Positions 34,633 through 45,069 of a stretch of 64,000 nucleotides of DNA are shown in pieces. The DNA is from Rufibacter ruber (GTDB lineage: Bacteria; Bacteroidota; Bacteroidia; Cytophagales; Hymenobacteraceae): the NCBI RefSeq assembly GCF_001647275.1, contig NZ_LRMM01000025.1:1-64000 (forward strand). The letters are read 5' to 3'. The translations under genes and the position numbers were made by a program. Positions within the stretch are counted from its first letter, which is position 1, and the number at the start of each line of letters is the position of its first letter. The notes under the pieces were generated by a model. The model was not told the DNA's origin. It searched no databases and worked only from the letters and a program-made list of their open reading frames with translations.

Positions 34633-36468
34633 TTGGCCTTAACACTTACCAGGCAGCCTAATTTCATCCAGGCGGCATACAACAAGATAGAGTTCGGCTT
34701 CAGCAAGTCAGATTACCAGGTGGGAGACCGAGCCTTCTGCGAAATCTACAGGATAGCGTCGCACAACATCACCGAGACCCAGCCTGCCAGCGGAGGCCAG
34801 CTTCTCACCACTCTTTCCATAGGCGGCAAAGGCGATGGCACCTACGTCTTTGACGTCAGCTCTGTTTTGCAGTACGCGTTCGCTGACTACGCCCTGCCTG
34901 ACCCGAACTTGGCTTTCCAGAGAGATACTTCCGCTTACGTTGGCTACTATGTGAAAGCAGGTGTCCTGACGTTCAACGGCACCCTACAGGTGAAGACGGT
35001 TGAGTACACCTCAAGCGTAAAGTTTGCCCTCAGAACGGCGCTTGACCTGGAAGGAACTGAGAACTTGGAAGACTATCTGGCTGACTACACAGCACCTGTG
35101 AACTATCTCACAAACCAGCCAAACGGCAGCGACATACGCCTTGACCAGAGAGGCTTGCTCAGTGTTCTGGTGCTGAATGACCGCTACGGCATAGACAAGG
35201 AGCTCAACCTGGTGGCCAGCAAGTTTTACAAAGACGGTTCTTCTGTACTGAATACGGTTGTGACCACCGGCCCTGTGACCGAGGGTGGTATCTACACTTT
35301 CAGCGTAGCGCCTTCTTTGATTGAACCTGACGCAGCAAAAAGGGCTCAGCTGAAACGGTACGAAGTCTACATCGACTACACCAACAGCGGTTCCAAAAAT
35401 TACTACGACGAAGGCTATGCCATCGGCCAGACGGCAGGCTCCACCAAATCCTACAGCCTGCCAGCCTGTACGGTGGAAATGACAGCCGCAGACTGCTCTG
35501 ATTACCAGACCGGCTACAGTGATGGTTACGCAGATACGGTAATCCATTATGACCAGGGCTACAGCGAAGGTCTGGCTGACTCTACTGGTGGCACACCGCA
35601 AGACAATTCCTGCGGAGTCAGAACAGGCATCAACTGCTCTGCCTACCAGAACGGTTACTCAGCAGGCTACGCCGAGGGCGAGCACAGGAAACAATTCTAC
35701 CAGGACGGTTACAATGAAGGATTCGCTGACGGAGGCAACAACCAAGCATCCAACAACGCTTGTCCAAACGGAACAACGACTGAACAATGCGCAGCATACC
35801 AGCAAGGCTACAGCGAAGGCTACCCAGACGGCAAGGCAGTCTATGACGATGGCTACGCTACCGGCCAGTCAGACGCACAGAATGCGGTGGCCAAGAAAAC
35901 AGCCGCACCAAGTTACTATACCGGAGCATCTGCCACCTACTGGCTGAATGGTTACAATGCAGGCTACGCCACTGTCAACACAGTCAATATGACGCTGTAC
36001 TCAGAGCAGGACAACGGCAATTTCTACGACTTCACACTGGAGTTCACCGCATCCAAGGCTTCCAGCAGCTTCTATGACATCCATTACACCATCTCGCCAA
36101 CGCACACCGGGAACCAGTCTGTCTCAATGACTGCCAACGGTACAAGCAGGAGAATGGGCTACAGTATGGGCAAATCAGAATTCGAGCAGATGCTGACAAT
36201 TACCCTGCAGAACTCACAGTTCGGTGACTATGTGAAAGGCTCAAATACCGTTGTCACCGTCACCATACCGGCGCTTGATGAGATACCCAGAGACTGGTAC
36301 CAAGAAGGCTACAGCGAAGGCTACCAAGATGCAATCAACGGTTCACCTTACCACCCTAACCCGCCACTAGATGAATTGATGTCGATAGAAGACAATGACG
36401 CATACAACGCCGGTTACAACGCAGGCTGGCAGAACGGCGGCGGCATAGGTGGTCCAGGGGGCATCTAA
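34633..36468 (+). CDS. 611-residue tail protein with GX3 repeats
   Basis: The N-terminal half (to about residue 250) is a beta-rich structural protein. From about 255 to 430, and again near 555-600, short units repeat: GYSDGYADT, GYSEGLADS, GYSAGYAEG, GYNEGFADG, GYSEGYPDG, GYATGQSDA, GYSEGYQDA, GYNAGWQNG. Gly occurs every fourth residue, as in the deca-GX3 repeat of Yae1-type proteins. Cys pairs occur between units. TTG 34633 is the likely start, 13 bases after the previous gene; the frame is open to TTG 34591. Probably a tail or host-contact protein; function not assigned. Confidence 0.65.
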   Translation: MALTLTRQPNFIQAAYNKIEFGFSKSDYQVGDRAFCEIYRIASHNITETQPASGGQLLTTLSIGGKGDGTYVFDVSSVLQYAFADYALPDPNLAFQRDTSAYVGYYVKAGVLTFNGTLQVKTVEYTSSVKFALRTALDLEGTENLEDYLADYTAPVNYLTNQPNGSDIRLDQRGLLSVLVLNDRYGIDKELNLVASKFYKDGSSVLNTVVTTGPVTEGGIYTFSVAPSLIEPDAAKRAQLKRYEVYIDYTNSGSKNYYDEGYAIGQTAGSTKSYSLPACTVEMTAADCSDYQTGYSDGYADTVIHYDQGYSEGLADSTGGTPQDNSCGVRTGINCSAYQNGYSAGYAEGEHRKQFYQDGYNEGFADGGNNQASNNACPNGTTTEQCAAYQQGYSEGYPDGKAVYDDGYATGQSDAQNAVAKKTAAPSYYTGASATYWLNGYNAGYATVNTVNMTLYSEQDNGNFYDFTLEFTASKASSSFYDIHYTISPTHTGNQSVSMTANGTSRRMGYSMGKSEFEQMLTITLQNSQFGDYVKGSNTVVTVTIPALDEIPRDWYQEGYSEGYQDAINGSPYHPNPPLDELMSIEDNDAYNAGYNAGWQNGGGIGGPGGI

Positions 36469-36485
36469 AACAGCGCAAACAAAAG

Positions 36486-36884
36486 ATGAAGATAACCAAC
36501 ACCAAGACATACAATGTAGCTGAGTCTCTGCCCAATCCGGTGGAGATTCAGTTCATGAACCTGAAGGGCAGCTTTGACATAGTGCAGTTCACTAGGTACA
36601 AAGACTCAGAGCTGAAATTCAAGGCTAACCTGTTCGGTGCATTTGGCGCTGACCGGGTGTCTTCCGTCAGTTCTTCCAGGACCGAGACCTACTACTCCAC
36701 CTATCTGGACGAGGCGACATACCATTGGCTTGTAAATGACTTGCTGCACAGCCCTGTGGTACGCATAAACGGGCGCTACGTCAGGATTTCTGACCAGTCT
36801 GTGAAGTACGACAACCTACAGAAGCTATACACCATCGAGCTCACCGTATCCCCCGAGTTCGAGAAAAACCACATCAGCCTTTAA
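36486..36884 (+). CDS. phage structural protein, unknown
   Basis: A 132-residue beta-rich protein (NPVEIQFMNLKGSFDIVQF; later SSSRTETYYSTYLDEATYHW). It lies 17 bases after the GX3 protein and runs straight into the GTG of the next gene. Likely a tail component from context; no motif recognised. Confidence 0.55.
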   Translation: MKITNTKTYNVAESLPNPVEIQFMNLKGSFDIVQFTRYKDSELKFKANLFGAFGADRVSSVSSSRTETYYSTYLDEATYHWLVNDLLHSPVVRINGRYVRISDQSVKYDNLQKLYTIELTVSPEFEKNHISL

Positions 36885-39251
36885 GTGAAAAGACTAGAGA
36901 TATACATCAACGGAAAGTACGCCCAGATTTCAGAGGACCTGAAAGTGACGCTCGACAAGATTGTGAGCGAGTTCAGGAACCCCCTCAAGAAAACGGGTGC
37001 CCGTTCATATACCATCAAGTTCCCGATTACACAGGTAAACAAAGCTATTTTCGACTTCCAGAACGAACGCCAGGCCATCGGCAAGTTCAAAGCCAGCTAC
37101 AGGTGCGAGGTGGTTGTGGACGGCGTTACGGTCATTCTGGGAGAGTTCATCATGAACAAAGTCAGCCGTACCGGGTTTGAGGGTTTCGTTGTGGCCAACT
37201 CCGGCGGCAGACTGGTGGACATTCTGAACGCAGAAAAGAAACTGGTGGATATTAAGTCTTTCACACCTCTTGCATTTGAAGGTGACAAAACTGTCTGGGA
37301 ATACCTGGACAAGGACTTGGTTGGCGAGGAGTCAGAGATAGCTTTCACTTACCTTGTGGACTCTTTCGCCAGAATCAAAAACCTGTTGGGCGGTACGGTG
37401 AACGGTACATATTACCCGTTCTTCTACGAGGATTTCGGCCTTAGCCATTTCGGCAAAGCAATATTCAAAAACATCTTCGCAGACGCTGGTTACACTCTGG
37501 AAGGCTCTGTTCTGGACCGCGAGGAGTTCAGGAGAATGATCCTGCTTTTCAGCGGCAGCTCCAGACCTTATAACTACGCTGCGCTGAACCTGATGTCAAC
37601 CAAAACTGCCTACGGTTACTACAACCAGGCATCAGTTTTTGAGGGCAGCGACTACAAGCTCTACAGCATAGAGCCTACCGGTTATGCAGTGTACAATGCC
37701 GAGAAAAGCGGTGACCTGTCATTCAGCCTGGGTAACGACGGAGTTTACACCTGCAAGTACACCGGCAGCTACACCTTTGATATTCAGACCCAGACGTATG
37801 CCCACAACGCGACTAACGGCGGCAGCACCAAGATAGAGACCAAACAGCACCTGCTTTTCAGAGAGATAACAGACAGCCAGTACACTGAAGGACCTAATGG
37901 CACACCGCCGCTTGATTACTCCTCTTTCAGTTTCTATGGGCTTACAGACTACGCCACTCTGAACACTTCTCTCAATACTACACTGTCTGTTTCAAACAAT
38001 GAGCACCTGAACAGAACACAGTTCACCGCTTATCTGGAAGAGGGCAAGCAATACCAGGCGCAGGTATACGTAGCGGTACGGAATGATATTCACCCAGAGG
38101 GCCTGATGTTGATTGCCAACAGCGACAACAGCTGGTTCAAGATTACAGCATTGGACGGACCTACCACTCTGGACCCTGCTAAGTTCCTTCCTGAAATGAC
38201 GCAGCTTGAGTTTGTGCAGGCGGTTTTCAAGCTTTTCAACCTCTACTACGACATAGACGAGAATGCAGGCAAGGTGATTCTCTACACCAGGGACGAGTGG
38301 TTCGCGCTGAACAGAAACAACATTCTGGACCTGAGCGCAACCATGAACCTTGACGAGTTCGAGGAGACACCGCTGAGCGACAAAGACATTGCCGACACCT
38401 ACTTCAAGTGGGCTTCTGATGAATCTGATCACATACTCACCTACACCGACTACATGGACAGGGTGAATGCTACTGTAGAAGGTGACGTCTACGAGCTACC
38501 GTTTGCACCGTTGGCTTTCCTGAAGATACCAATTGCAAGGTGGGACGGCGACATCATTCCAGCTGAGACTGGCTTTGACCTGGTGCCTGCCGCCATACCG
38601 GCCACAGAGGTTGTTGACGCTTCTATCCTGAACGATTTCGAGGCAAGGTCTGAGTTCAACTACAAGCCGAAGCTGGCGCTTTACTACGGCGCTGGCTACC
38701 TTAAACCAGGCACCCACACATCGGCATCTGGGGAAAACACCTACGCGCAGAACGTCTACTACATCAAGTTCCCAAGAACCCCAAATTTGCCCGGAGGTTT
38801 CCCGGTAGACCAGTACTTTATGAACAATGGCAAGCACATACCTAAGCTTGCTTTCTTCAATATGAGGGAGCAGCCGGGATATGAAATTGAATTGCTGCCA
38901 GCCACCAGGGAGTTCAGGCTGAACCCAAGCACAACGGGCAACATCTACACCGAAAACGACACCGGTATGTTGGTCTCGCTGGCCAAAATTGACGAGCTGG
39001 ACTCCGAGTCTCTTAGCATGGAGGGCAGCAAGTCTCTCTTTCTGGAACTCTACTCGAACGACCTTCTGGTGACGAACTGGTCCAACTACTCAGAAGGCCC
39101 ATTCAAGGTGAACCCTGTCCTGTACGAGCAGCTGAACGGAAGGAACATTATAAGTGTAGACAACGAGCTATACCTACTGGAGAGCATCAAGAACTACGAA
39201 GTCTCCAGCAACGTCGCCAGAATCAAGCTCTACAAGCTGGTGACCCAATAA
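36885..39251 (+). CDS. large tail protein (distal tail/baseplate type)
   Basis: A 788-residue protein starting with GTG 36885, which adjoins the previous stop codon. The N-terminal 130 residues (MKRLEIYINGKYAQISEDLK, then FIMNKVSRTGFEGFVVA) look like a tail-hub or distal-tail domain; the rest is long and beta-rich. Size and position directly upstream of the tape measure gene suggest a baseplate-like or tail-tip component. No enzymatic motif. Confidence 0.55.
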   Translation: MKRLEIYINGKYAQISEDLKVTLDKIVSEFRNPLKKTGARSYTIKFPITQVNKAIFDFQNERQAIGKFKASYRCEVVVDGVTVILGEFIMNKVSRTGFEGFVVANSGGRLVDILNAEKKLVDIKSFTPLAFEGDKTVWEYLDKDLVGEESEIAFTYLVDSFARIKNLLGGTVNGTYYPFFYEDFGLSHFGKAIFKNIFADAGYTLEGSVLDREEFRRMILLFSGSSRPYNYAALNLMSTKTAYGYYNQASVFEGSDYKLYSIEPTGYAVYNAEKSGDLSFSLGNDGVYTCKYTGSYTFDIQTQTYAHNATNGGSTKIETKQHLLFREITDSQYTEGPNGTPPLDYSSFSFYGLTDYATLNTSLNTTLSVSNNEHLNRTQFTAYLEEGKQYQAQVYVAVRNDIHPEGLMLIANSDNSWFKITALDGPTTLDPAKFLPEMTQLEFVQAVFKLFNLYYDIDENAGKVILYTRDEWFALNRNNILDLSATMNLDEFEETPLSDKDIADTYFKWASDESDHILTYTDYMDRVNATVEGDVYELPFAPLAFLKIPIARWDGDIIPAETGFDLVPAAIPATEVVDASILNDFEARSEFNYKPKLALYYGAGYLKPGTHTSASGENTYAQNVYYIKFPRTPNLPGGFPVDQYFMNNGKHIPKLAFFNMREQPGYEIELLPATREFRLNPSTTGNIYTENDTGMLVSLAKIDELDSESLSMEGSKSLFLELYSNDLLVTNWSNYSEGPFKVNPVLYEQLNGRNIISVDNELYLLESIKNYEVSSNVARIKLYKLVTQ

Positions 39252-39267
39252 ATAGGTCTCTCCCAGA

Positions 39268-39281
39268 GACATATATAAGGG
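39268..39281 (+). promoter_or_regulatory. GACATATATAAGGG motif before tape measure gene
   Basis: Exact type form, 17 bases after the previous stop codon. Its GGG is also the first three bases of the hairpin at 39279-39310. Confidence 0.6.
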
Positions 39282-39310
39282 CAGGAGGCGGTAAAAATCG
39301 CCTCCTGCCC
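39279..39310 (+). other. leader hairpin of the tape measure mRNA
   Basis: A perfect 12 bp stem GGGCAGGAGGCG / CGCCTCCTGCCC with an eight-base loop, then TCATTTCTAA and ATG. If transcription starts at the GGG of the motif, the mRNA begins with this hairpin. It could instead be a terminator, but the T tail is weak. Confidence 0.6.
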
Positions 39311-39320
39311 TCATTTCTAA

Positions 39321-42098
39321 ATGGCCACAAAGACCCACAAACTCAACATTGATGGCATAGACAAATCCATCCAGGAGGTAGTTAATCTAAAAGAGCAGCT
39401 GACCAAGCTGGAGGCAGAATTTGCCGGTGCCAAGCAAGGCACAAAACACTTCCAGGACCTACAGAAGAAAATAGCCGAGACTTCCACTGAGCTGGAGAAG
39501 GCCCAGAAGAACGTTGACGAACTGAACAGCTCCAAACTGGACAAGCTGAAGGGCGTAGCGTCCAGCCTGAAAGACGGCATCGGCAGTATGACTGCTTCCC
39601 TTGGCGAAGCTGTTGACTCCACAGAAGTTCTTACAGCGGCCACTCAGAAGCTTGGTATCGAGAACGCTTACCTGACCAAAGCCATAGAGATGTTCGGCAG
39701 CAAGGGAGCCAAATCAATGGGCATTCTGAAGGCTGCATTCGCTTCTACCGGTATTGGCCTTCTTGTAATCGCCTTTGGTGCGCTGGTTTCCTACTTCACA
39801 AAGTCAACGGAAGGCAGCGCGAAAATGGCCAAGGGAATGGCATACCTGGAAGGCGTCACCAATCTGGTAATAGATGGCCTTGTCTCCCTCGGCAAGTGGA
39901 TTGTCACAGCGGTAGGCAACATCGACAAGCTTGGCGGTACTTTCAAGAAAGTGGGCGACGACATTTCAGGTTACTTCAAGAAAGTAGCGGAATCCCCCAA
40001 GATTCTACTGGACGACATCATCAACTACTTCAAGGGCAAGTTTGTCATTCTGACCCAAATCTGGGACGCTGTAAAGGGCGGCGACTTCAAGGAAGCAGGT
40101 AACAAGGTAATAGAGCTCTACACCGGAGTAGAAGGCGCCATTGACAAAGCAGGTGCCGCCGTTTCCGCGCTGGGAAAGAAAATTGAGGAAGCAGGCAACA
40201 AAGGTGTCGCCATTCTCAAGCTAAAGAAAGCCTACGAAGAGGCAGACGCCGCAGCTGTAAAGCAGAGACAGACACTCCAGAACATCATAGAGGCAAACCA
40301 GCAGATAGCTGACTCAGACCTCAAATCACTGGCGGAAAGAAAGAAGGCGGCAGAAGCTGCCATGAACGCTAGACGACAGCAGCTCGCCTTGGAAAACAAT
40401 GTACTGAAGGCGCAGCTCACCTACGTTTCGGCACAGAACGCCATTGACGCAAGAGGTGCAAAGTCCATTGAAATGCGCAAGCAGGAGTCTGAGCTTCAGG
40501 CCCAGATTAATGCAAACAACGCCGAGGCCAGTCGCCTGAAGCTGGAGTCAGACGAGAAAATCTACGCGGCGGCAAAAGAGAACGCGGATCGGGTAAAAGA
40601 CACTTTAGAAAATGAGTATGAGGCCGCCAAACAGAAGCTCGAAATACAGCTGGCCGAAGCGGTTTCCAGAGAGGAGGCGCTTGCCATCCAGAGGGCAATC
40701 CTGGACGAGCAGCTTAAATACAACAGCGAGGCGGTAAAAGCCTACGAAACACTTGCCAATACTTCAGATAAAGCGGCTGCATTGCTGACGCTTAAAAACG
40801 AACTGATTGCGGCAGAGAACGAGTATAACGCAGCGGTAAAAGCAACCAACCAGGAATACGACAAACGCCTTGTAGACGCAGGTGTGCGTAGCAGCGTCGC
40901 TGACCTGGAGGCATTCAAGCTAAAGGCTGCTGAGGCAGGCTTCAGAAACCAGTTCGGTCTTCAGAAGGACTACCTGCAGATGGCCAAAACTGCAGACGAA
41001 AAGAATTTGGCTGACTGGTACGAAAGGGAGAAAGCCGTCAAGGGCATACTTCCGGAGGAACTGGCCGCACTGCACAAGGAGTACGCCAACAAGAAAGTCG
41101 CCATAGACCTGGACTACGCCAACCAGACCAAGGCCATAGACGACGCAATCCAGGCTAAGAAGGAAGCTGACCACCAGAAAGACATAGAGCGCCGGGAACA
41201 GATGATGGCCCAGGCGATGGAGACCTATTCTACCATCTCAAGCACCATTCAGAGCATTTCCGACTCCGTCACCGATGCCGCAATCAGTGCCTTTGATGCA
41301 AGGATGTCAGAACTCGACAGCTTCATACAGGAGGTGCAGGGCAGGCTCAGTGAGATAGACAGCCAATCGTCTGAAGTGAGGTCCAACATAGATGCCCTGG
41401 AGAACGAGCTTCTTACTGCCAAAGGCACAGCAAGGGAAAGAATAATCCAGCAGCTGGAGCAGGAACGCAAGAAAGAGAAGCAGCTTGCGCAAGAACGTAA
41501 GGTCGAAGACAACCGCATCAAGAAGGCCGAGCAGGACAAGCTCAAGATCGAGAAACAGAAAGAGGAGACCCTGAAGGAACAGGCCCAGCTATCTGCTGCA
41601 CTTGCCGCAGTCCAAGCCGTTATGGTCGGCACCAAAGCAGCTCTTACCATTTTTGAAATAGCTGATAAAGGTTTTAGCGGCTGGGACAACATCGCCTTGG
41701 CCATCGCTGCCACAGCCACTTTGGTAGGAGCAATCGCCACTGTGAAGAACGCTGCCAAGGGGTTTGCTGACGGCGGTTACACTGGTGACGGCGGCAAGTA
41801 CGAGGTGGCCGGTGTGGTACACAAGGGCGAGTACGTCATTCCGCAGGAGATCGTCAAGAAGAACGGCGCACTGATTAACAACCTGGAAGCGCAACGCCTG
41901 AGAGGGTACGCTGACGGCGGTATGGTAGGTGCGAACCTTGCACAGGAAATCAACCCAAATGCTGGCCTTGAAATGAAACTGGACGCGCTGAACTCAATGC
42001 TCCAGGCAAATCTGGAGAAACCGATTACGGTAGGTGTGGACGAAATCTCGAAAGCCCAGACCAGAGTCCAGGTGATGGACGCAGCGGCTTACGCCTAA
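39321..42098 (+). CDS. tail tape measure protein
   Basis: A 925-residue protein. Long coiled-coil stretches alternate with a hydrophobic region near residues 130-160 ([19 protein letters not shown]) and another near 790-815. The C-terminal part [20 protein letters not shown] and [12 protein letters not shown] is the common end of siphovirus tape measure proteins. It sets tail length and passes into the host envelope on infection. Confidence 0.85.
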   Translation: MATKTHKLNIDGIDKSIQEVVNLKEQLTKLEAEFAGAKQGTKHFQDLQKKIAETSTELEKAQKNVDELNSSKLDKLKGVASSLKDGIGSMTASLGEAVDSTEVLTAATQKLGIENAYLTKAIEMFGSKGAKSMGILKAAFASTGIGLLVIAFGALVSYFTKSTEGSAKMAKGMAYLEGVTNLVIDGLVSLGKWIVTAVGNIDKLGGTFKKVGDDISGYFKKVAESPKILLDDIINYFKGKFVILTQIWDAVKGGDFKEAGNKVIELYTGVEGAIDKAGAAVSALGKKIEEAGNKGVAILKLKKAYEEADAAAVKQRQTLQNIIEANQQIADSDLKSLAERKKAAEAAMNARRQQLALENNVLKAQLTYVSAQNAIDARGAKSIEMRKQESELQAQINANNAEASRLKLESDEKIYAAAKENADRVKDTLENEYEAAKQKLEIQLAEAVSREEALAIQRAILDEQLKYNSEAVKAYETLANTSDKAAALLTLKNELIAAENEYNAAVKATNQEYDKRLVDAGVRSSVADLEAFKLKAAEAGFRNQFGLQKDYLQMAKTADEKNLADWYEREKAVKGILPEELAALHKEYANKKVAIDLDYANQTKAIDDAIQAKKEADHQKDIERREQMMAQAMETYSTISSTIQSISDSVTDAAISAFDARMSELDSFIQEVQGRLSEIDSQSSEVRSNIDALENELLTAKGTARERIIQQLEQERKKEKQLAQERKVEDNRIKKAEQDKLKIEKQKEETLKEQAQLSAALAAVQAVMVGTKAALTIFEIADKGFSGWDNIALAIAATATLVGAIATVKNAAKGFADGGYTGDGGKYEVAGVVHKGEYVIPQEIVKKNGALINNLEAQRLRGYADGGMVGANLAQEINPNAGLEMKLDALNSMLQANLEKPITVGVDEISKAQTRVQVMDAAAYA

Positions 42099-42115
42099 AA
42101 AATACCAACTCAGAA

Positions 42116-42715
42116 ATGAACAAAGACTTACCAGTTTACAGATTTGATGTAGACGACCTAGATGACACTAAGGGAATACAACTTATTTCTGTTGTAGACC
42201 GCCCGGCCATAGAAGTTGATTTCGTCAAGCTGGCGAAAGAAGACTACTCTGTTAAGCTGGCATCAGATAAGGCAAAGCAGTATGCCACTGGGCCAATCCT
42301 TATTCCAGAAAAGCTTGTCTACCGCAGAATTAAGGAAACAGGGTTTGAATACTACATGACATTCGGCAGGGATGAAATCGAGAGAATCCGCAACAAGTTT
42401 ATGCGTCAGGGCGAGACCAAACACAGCAACCTGGACCACTCTGCGCATGATGAAATTGAGGGTATCTTGATTGAATCTTGGATTGTTGAAGACCCCGCCA
42501 TAGACAAGTCAGCAGCACTAGGTTTCAAAGGTATTGTACCTGGCACCCTATTCGCCACCTACCACTTCCCAGACCCTAAAGTATGGGCAGAAGTTGAATC
42601 TCGCAACGGCTTCAGTCTTGAAGGCAAATTCGTTCTCGCAGACATCAAACTGGAAACCCAGAAAGACCAGGCAGAGGACATTCTGAATGACCTTGTGGAT
42701 TTGCTTGACCTCTAG
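42116..42715 (+). CDS. prohead serine protease (XkdF-like)
   Basis: A 199-residue protein resembling the XkdF group. It begins YRFDVDDLDDTKGIQLISVVDRPAI, shows HSNLDHSAHDEIEGILIESW, EDPAIDKS and later SRNGFSLEGKFVLA (His and Ser candidates for catalysis). Such enzymes cut the scaffold and head proteins during maturation. The scaffold-like and capsid genes follow directly. Confidence 0.75.
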   Translation: MNKDLPVYRFDVDDLDDTKGIQLISVVDRPAIEVDFVKLAKEDYSVKLASDKAKQYATGPILIPEKLVYRRIKETGFEYYMTFGRDEIERIRNKFMRQGETKHSNLDHSAHDEIEGILIESWIVEDPAIDKSAALGFKGIVPGTLFATYHFPDPKVWAEVESRNGFSLEGKFVLADIKLETQKDQAEDILNDLVDLLDL

Positions 42716-42745
42716 CACACCACAAATGAGATGAAACCAAGTTGC

Positions 42746-42759
42746 GACATATATAAGGG
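42746..42759 (+). promoter_or_regulatory. GACATATATAAGGG motif before scaffold gene
   Basis: Exact type form, 30 bases after the protease stop and 20 bases before ATG 42780. Confidence 0.6.
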
Positions 42760-42779
42760 TAATAATCGAAACCCCTAAT

Positions 42780-43247
42780 ATGACCAACGAAAACGAGAAG
42801 AAAGAAAAGGCCCGCAACGCCTTCGACAGACTTATCAATTGGGCCTTTAGTTCGGATAAACCTGCTGCGGAAGCCAAGCTAGCCGAGGAAGAGGAAGAAG
42901 AGAAAAAAGATTCTCCCTCAACCGAGGACAAGCCAGCCGAAGAACAGCCAGAAGCTACACCAGAAGAGACCCCTGCCGCTGACCCTGAGAAGGAAAAAGA
43001 GGAGGAGGAACTGGCCGAGGAAAACGAGATTGATACTTTGAAAGCCTCAATCGCTGGACTTAAGGAACAAGTAGCCGCAATTCAGTCACAGCTTGATTCT
43101 GCCAACGCAGAGAAAGCAGAGCTAAGCGCGAAACTGGCCAAGATAGAAGCAGAGCCAGCCGACTCAAAAGTAACCCTTAGCGCACAGGCATCAGACCTAT
43201 CCCCAGCGCAAAAAAGACTAGCAGCCCTAAAAGCTAGCCAAAAATAG
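42780..43247 (+). CDS. capsid scaffold protein (probable)
   Basis: A 155-residue, strongly acidic protein: a Glu/Pro/Ala-rich middle (residues 35-85) and a coiled coil (about 85-130). It lies between protease and major capsid protein, the usual position of scaffold proteins. No sequence motif; the call rests on composition and place. Confidence 0.65.
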   Translation: MTNENEKKEKARNAFDRLINWAFSSDKPAAEAKLAEEEEEEKKDSPSTEDKPAEEQPEATPEETPAADPEKEKEEEELAEENEIDTLKASIAGLKEQVAAIQSQLDSANAEKAELSAKLAKIEAEPADSKVTLSAQASDLSPAQKRLAALKASQK

Positions 43248-43262
43248 TGCCCCTAAACACTA

Positions 43263-44132
43263 ATGACTTACACCCCTAAAGTTTATGCCGGTGAACATTT
43301 CTCTGAAATCTTCTCTGAAATCCTTTTCGCGAACAACACCATCGCGAAGAGCTATGTGCGCTTGCTTGACAACGTAAAGGCGCAAACTACCATCACATCT
43401 CTTGGCGGTTCTGTTACGATCCAAGACTACAAGGTAAATGCTACCGCAGCTGACAGCCAAGGCGCAATCAACTTCGCTGACGCGACTGTGACGCCAATCA
43501 AGAAGATGGTCCTTAAGACCTTCAACTTCGAGGACGTTCGTTTCTCTCGCTTCAGCAAGGATATGCCCGCTGGTGCCGCTAAGCTTGAGTCTAACGAGTA
43601 CCTGTCTGCCGTTCTTGGCCTGATGGAGCCTAAAATCTCTCTGGCAATGGAGAACGACTTCTGGGCTAAAATCAAAACCATCTTGCAGGGAGATGCCGAT
43701 GTGACAGAGGTTGCCGCTGCAACTCTTTCGGTAGCCAACCTGAAAGACGAGTTGAACAAGGTATACGATGCCATCGACGGTGAATTGCTTGAATCCGGTG
43801 ACGTTGTCATCTACGCTGACCGTTCTGTGAAGAAACTGGTTCGTCAGGCTAACCTTGCAGCAACTTACAGAGACTTCATCGTTACTGGCGAGGACGCCGA
43901 CTACTTCCTGGACGTTAAAATCGTTTACGTTCCGCTTGGTGTCAATACTATGGCAGCTGGACGTCCTAGCGACTTCATCTGGGCGACTGACCTTATCTCT
44001 GATATGGGTTCCATCCAGGTTGACAAGGTGAACAACACCGGAGACGAGATGTTCATCAAGTCTGTGTTCACTATGGACGCAGCCGTTTGTGTTCCGTCTC
44101 AAAAAGTAATCTACGCTGCGCCAGTAGTCTAA
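43263..44132 (+). CDS. major capsid protein
   Basis: A 289-residue protein with the layout of HK97-fold capsid proteins: an early helical segment (GEHFSEIFSEILFANNTI), a spine-helix-like ASLAMENDFWAKIKTI region and a P-domain-like VIYADRSVKKLVRQANL. It is followed by its own terminator and so is probably expressed at a high level. Assigned from position, size and composition. Confidence 0.7.
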   Translation: MTYTPKVYAGEHFSEIFSEILFANNTIAKSYVRLLDNVKAQTTITSLGGSVTIQDYKVNATAADSQGAINFADATVTPIKKMVLKTFNFEDVRFSRFSKDMPAGAAKLESNEYLSAVLGLMEPKISLAMENDFWAKIKTILQGDADVTEVAAATLSVANLKDELNKVYDAIDGELLESGDVVIYADRSVKKLVRQANLAATYRDFIVTGEDADYFLDVKIVYVPLGVNTMAAGRPSDFIWATDLISDMGSIQVDKVNNTGDEMFIKSVFTMDAAVCVPSQKVIYAAPVV

Positions 44133-44150
44133 TTACTGAAACAATTTAAG

Positions 44151-44177
44151 TGAGGGAGTTAACGCTCCCTCTCTCTA
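44151..44177 (+). terminator. terminator after capsid gene
   Basis: Stem GAGGGAG / CTCCCTC with loop TTAACG, 19 bases after the stop codon; the T-rich tail is short. Confidence 0.65.
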
Positions 44178-44196
44178 AAAATAACAACCGCACAAA

Positions 44197-44706
44197 ATGC
44201 CATATTTGAACTCAACCTTCGGCAGCGCAGCTACTTCTCAGTTCTCGCTTCCAAGTGTGCTTCGAGTTGCTCTGATTGAAAAAGCCAAAATCACAAGCGT
44301 AACAGGTGGAGGTAATGCAGGAACTGACGTTACTGCCATCACCCTGGAAACTGGTGCGCTTTTCCATGAGATTGTCTTTGTAAAGAAGTCAGCTTCCTAC
44401 ACCAACGAGCTAAACGCTAAGCACATCGCCCAGACTCTTACCTTCAAGGTGGAGAACGAAAACAACGTAAAAGCGCACTCTGTGATTCTTGGAATGGAGT
44501 ACGTTGCATTGGTTCAGAAGCCCAACGGCAAGTGGATAATGCTTGGCCAGACCAACGGCTTAAAGTGCTCTGCCTTCACAGACAACTCTGCCGACGAAGA
44601 CGGTGCCCAGAACTTCACCCTGTCTGGTGAGAACCTTGGCAACGCCCCTGTAGTGACCGCTGATGTAACCGCATTAATCAACACTACTGACGCTCCAGCA
44701 GTCTAA
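44197..44706 (+). CDS. head decoration-like protein
   Basis: A 169-residue protein rich in Thr, Ala and Val with short beta strands (LNAKHIAQTLTFKVENENNV). It lies between two terminators, directly after the major capsid gene. A capsid decoration or cement protein is a guess from position. Confidence 0.5.
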   Translation: MPYLNSTFGSAATSQFSLPSVLRVALIEKAKITSVTGGGNAGTDVTAITLETGALFHEIVFVKKSASYTNELNAKHIAQTLTFKVENENNVKAHSVILGMEYVALVQKPNGKWIMLGQTNGLKCSAFTDNSADEDGAQNFTLSGENLGNAPVVTADVTALINTTDAPAV

Positions 44707-44728
44707 CCCTTCCAAAAACAGTCTTTTT

Positions 44729-44762
44729 TACCCTTGCCGCATCCTGTGGCAAGGGTTTTTTA
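44729..44762 (+). terminator. factor-independent terminator
   Basis: Stem CCCTTGCC / GGCAAGGG with a loop of about eight bases and the run TTTTTT. Directly followed by the motif at 44786. Confidence 0.88.
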
Positions 44763-44785
44763 TTGCCAAATAAATCCAGGGCCGC

Positions 44786-44799
44786 GACATATATAAGGG
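44786..44799 (+). promoter_or_regulatory. GACATATATAAGGG motif before 44803 gene
   Basis: Exact type form, 24 bases after a terminator; the ATG follows the GGG after three bases. The order terminator-motif-ATG is the best support for a promoter. Confidence 0.65.
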
Positions 44800-44802
44800 T
44801 GA

Positions 44803-45069
44803 ATGATAACACTAACGAACGGCCAACCGATGCGCGTACTTCTTTACAAGACGCATTCGCCCAAGATTGAGGCGGGCCAGAAAATCATACTCAGGAACAC
44901 CATCTCGGAGCGGGAGCTAGAGCTTTCATTCGAGGCTGAGGAGTTCCACAACTCATACATACTGACTGTAGAATCGGCTGACCTGTCCAAGCTTCTGGGC
45001 GGTTGCACACTCACTGTCACTGACGCCGAAGGCGCCACAATCTACACCGAACAAGCCACCGTCCAGTAA
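44803..45069 (+). CDS. small phage structural protein
   Basis: An 88-residue beta-rich protein (MRVLLYKTHSPKIEAGQKII; TLTVTDAEGATIYTEQA). It overlaps the next gene by one base (TAATG). Unknown; perhaps a head or tail accessory protein. Confidence 0.55.
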   Translation: MITLTNGQPMRVLLYKTHSPKIEAGQKIILRNTISERELELSFEAEEFHNSYILTVESADLSKLLGGCTLTVTDAEGATIYTEQATVQ

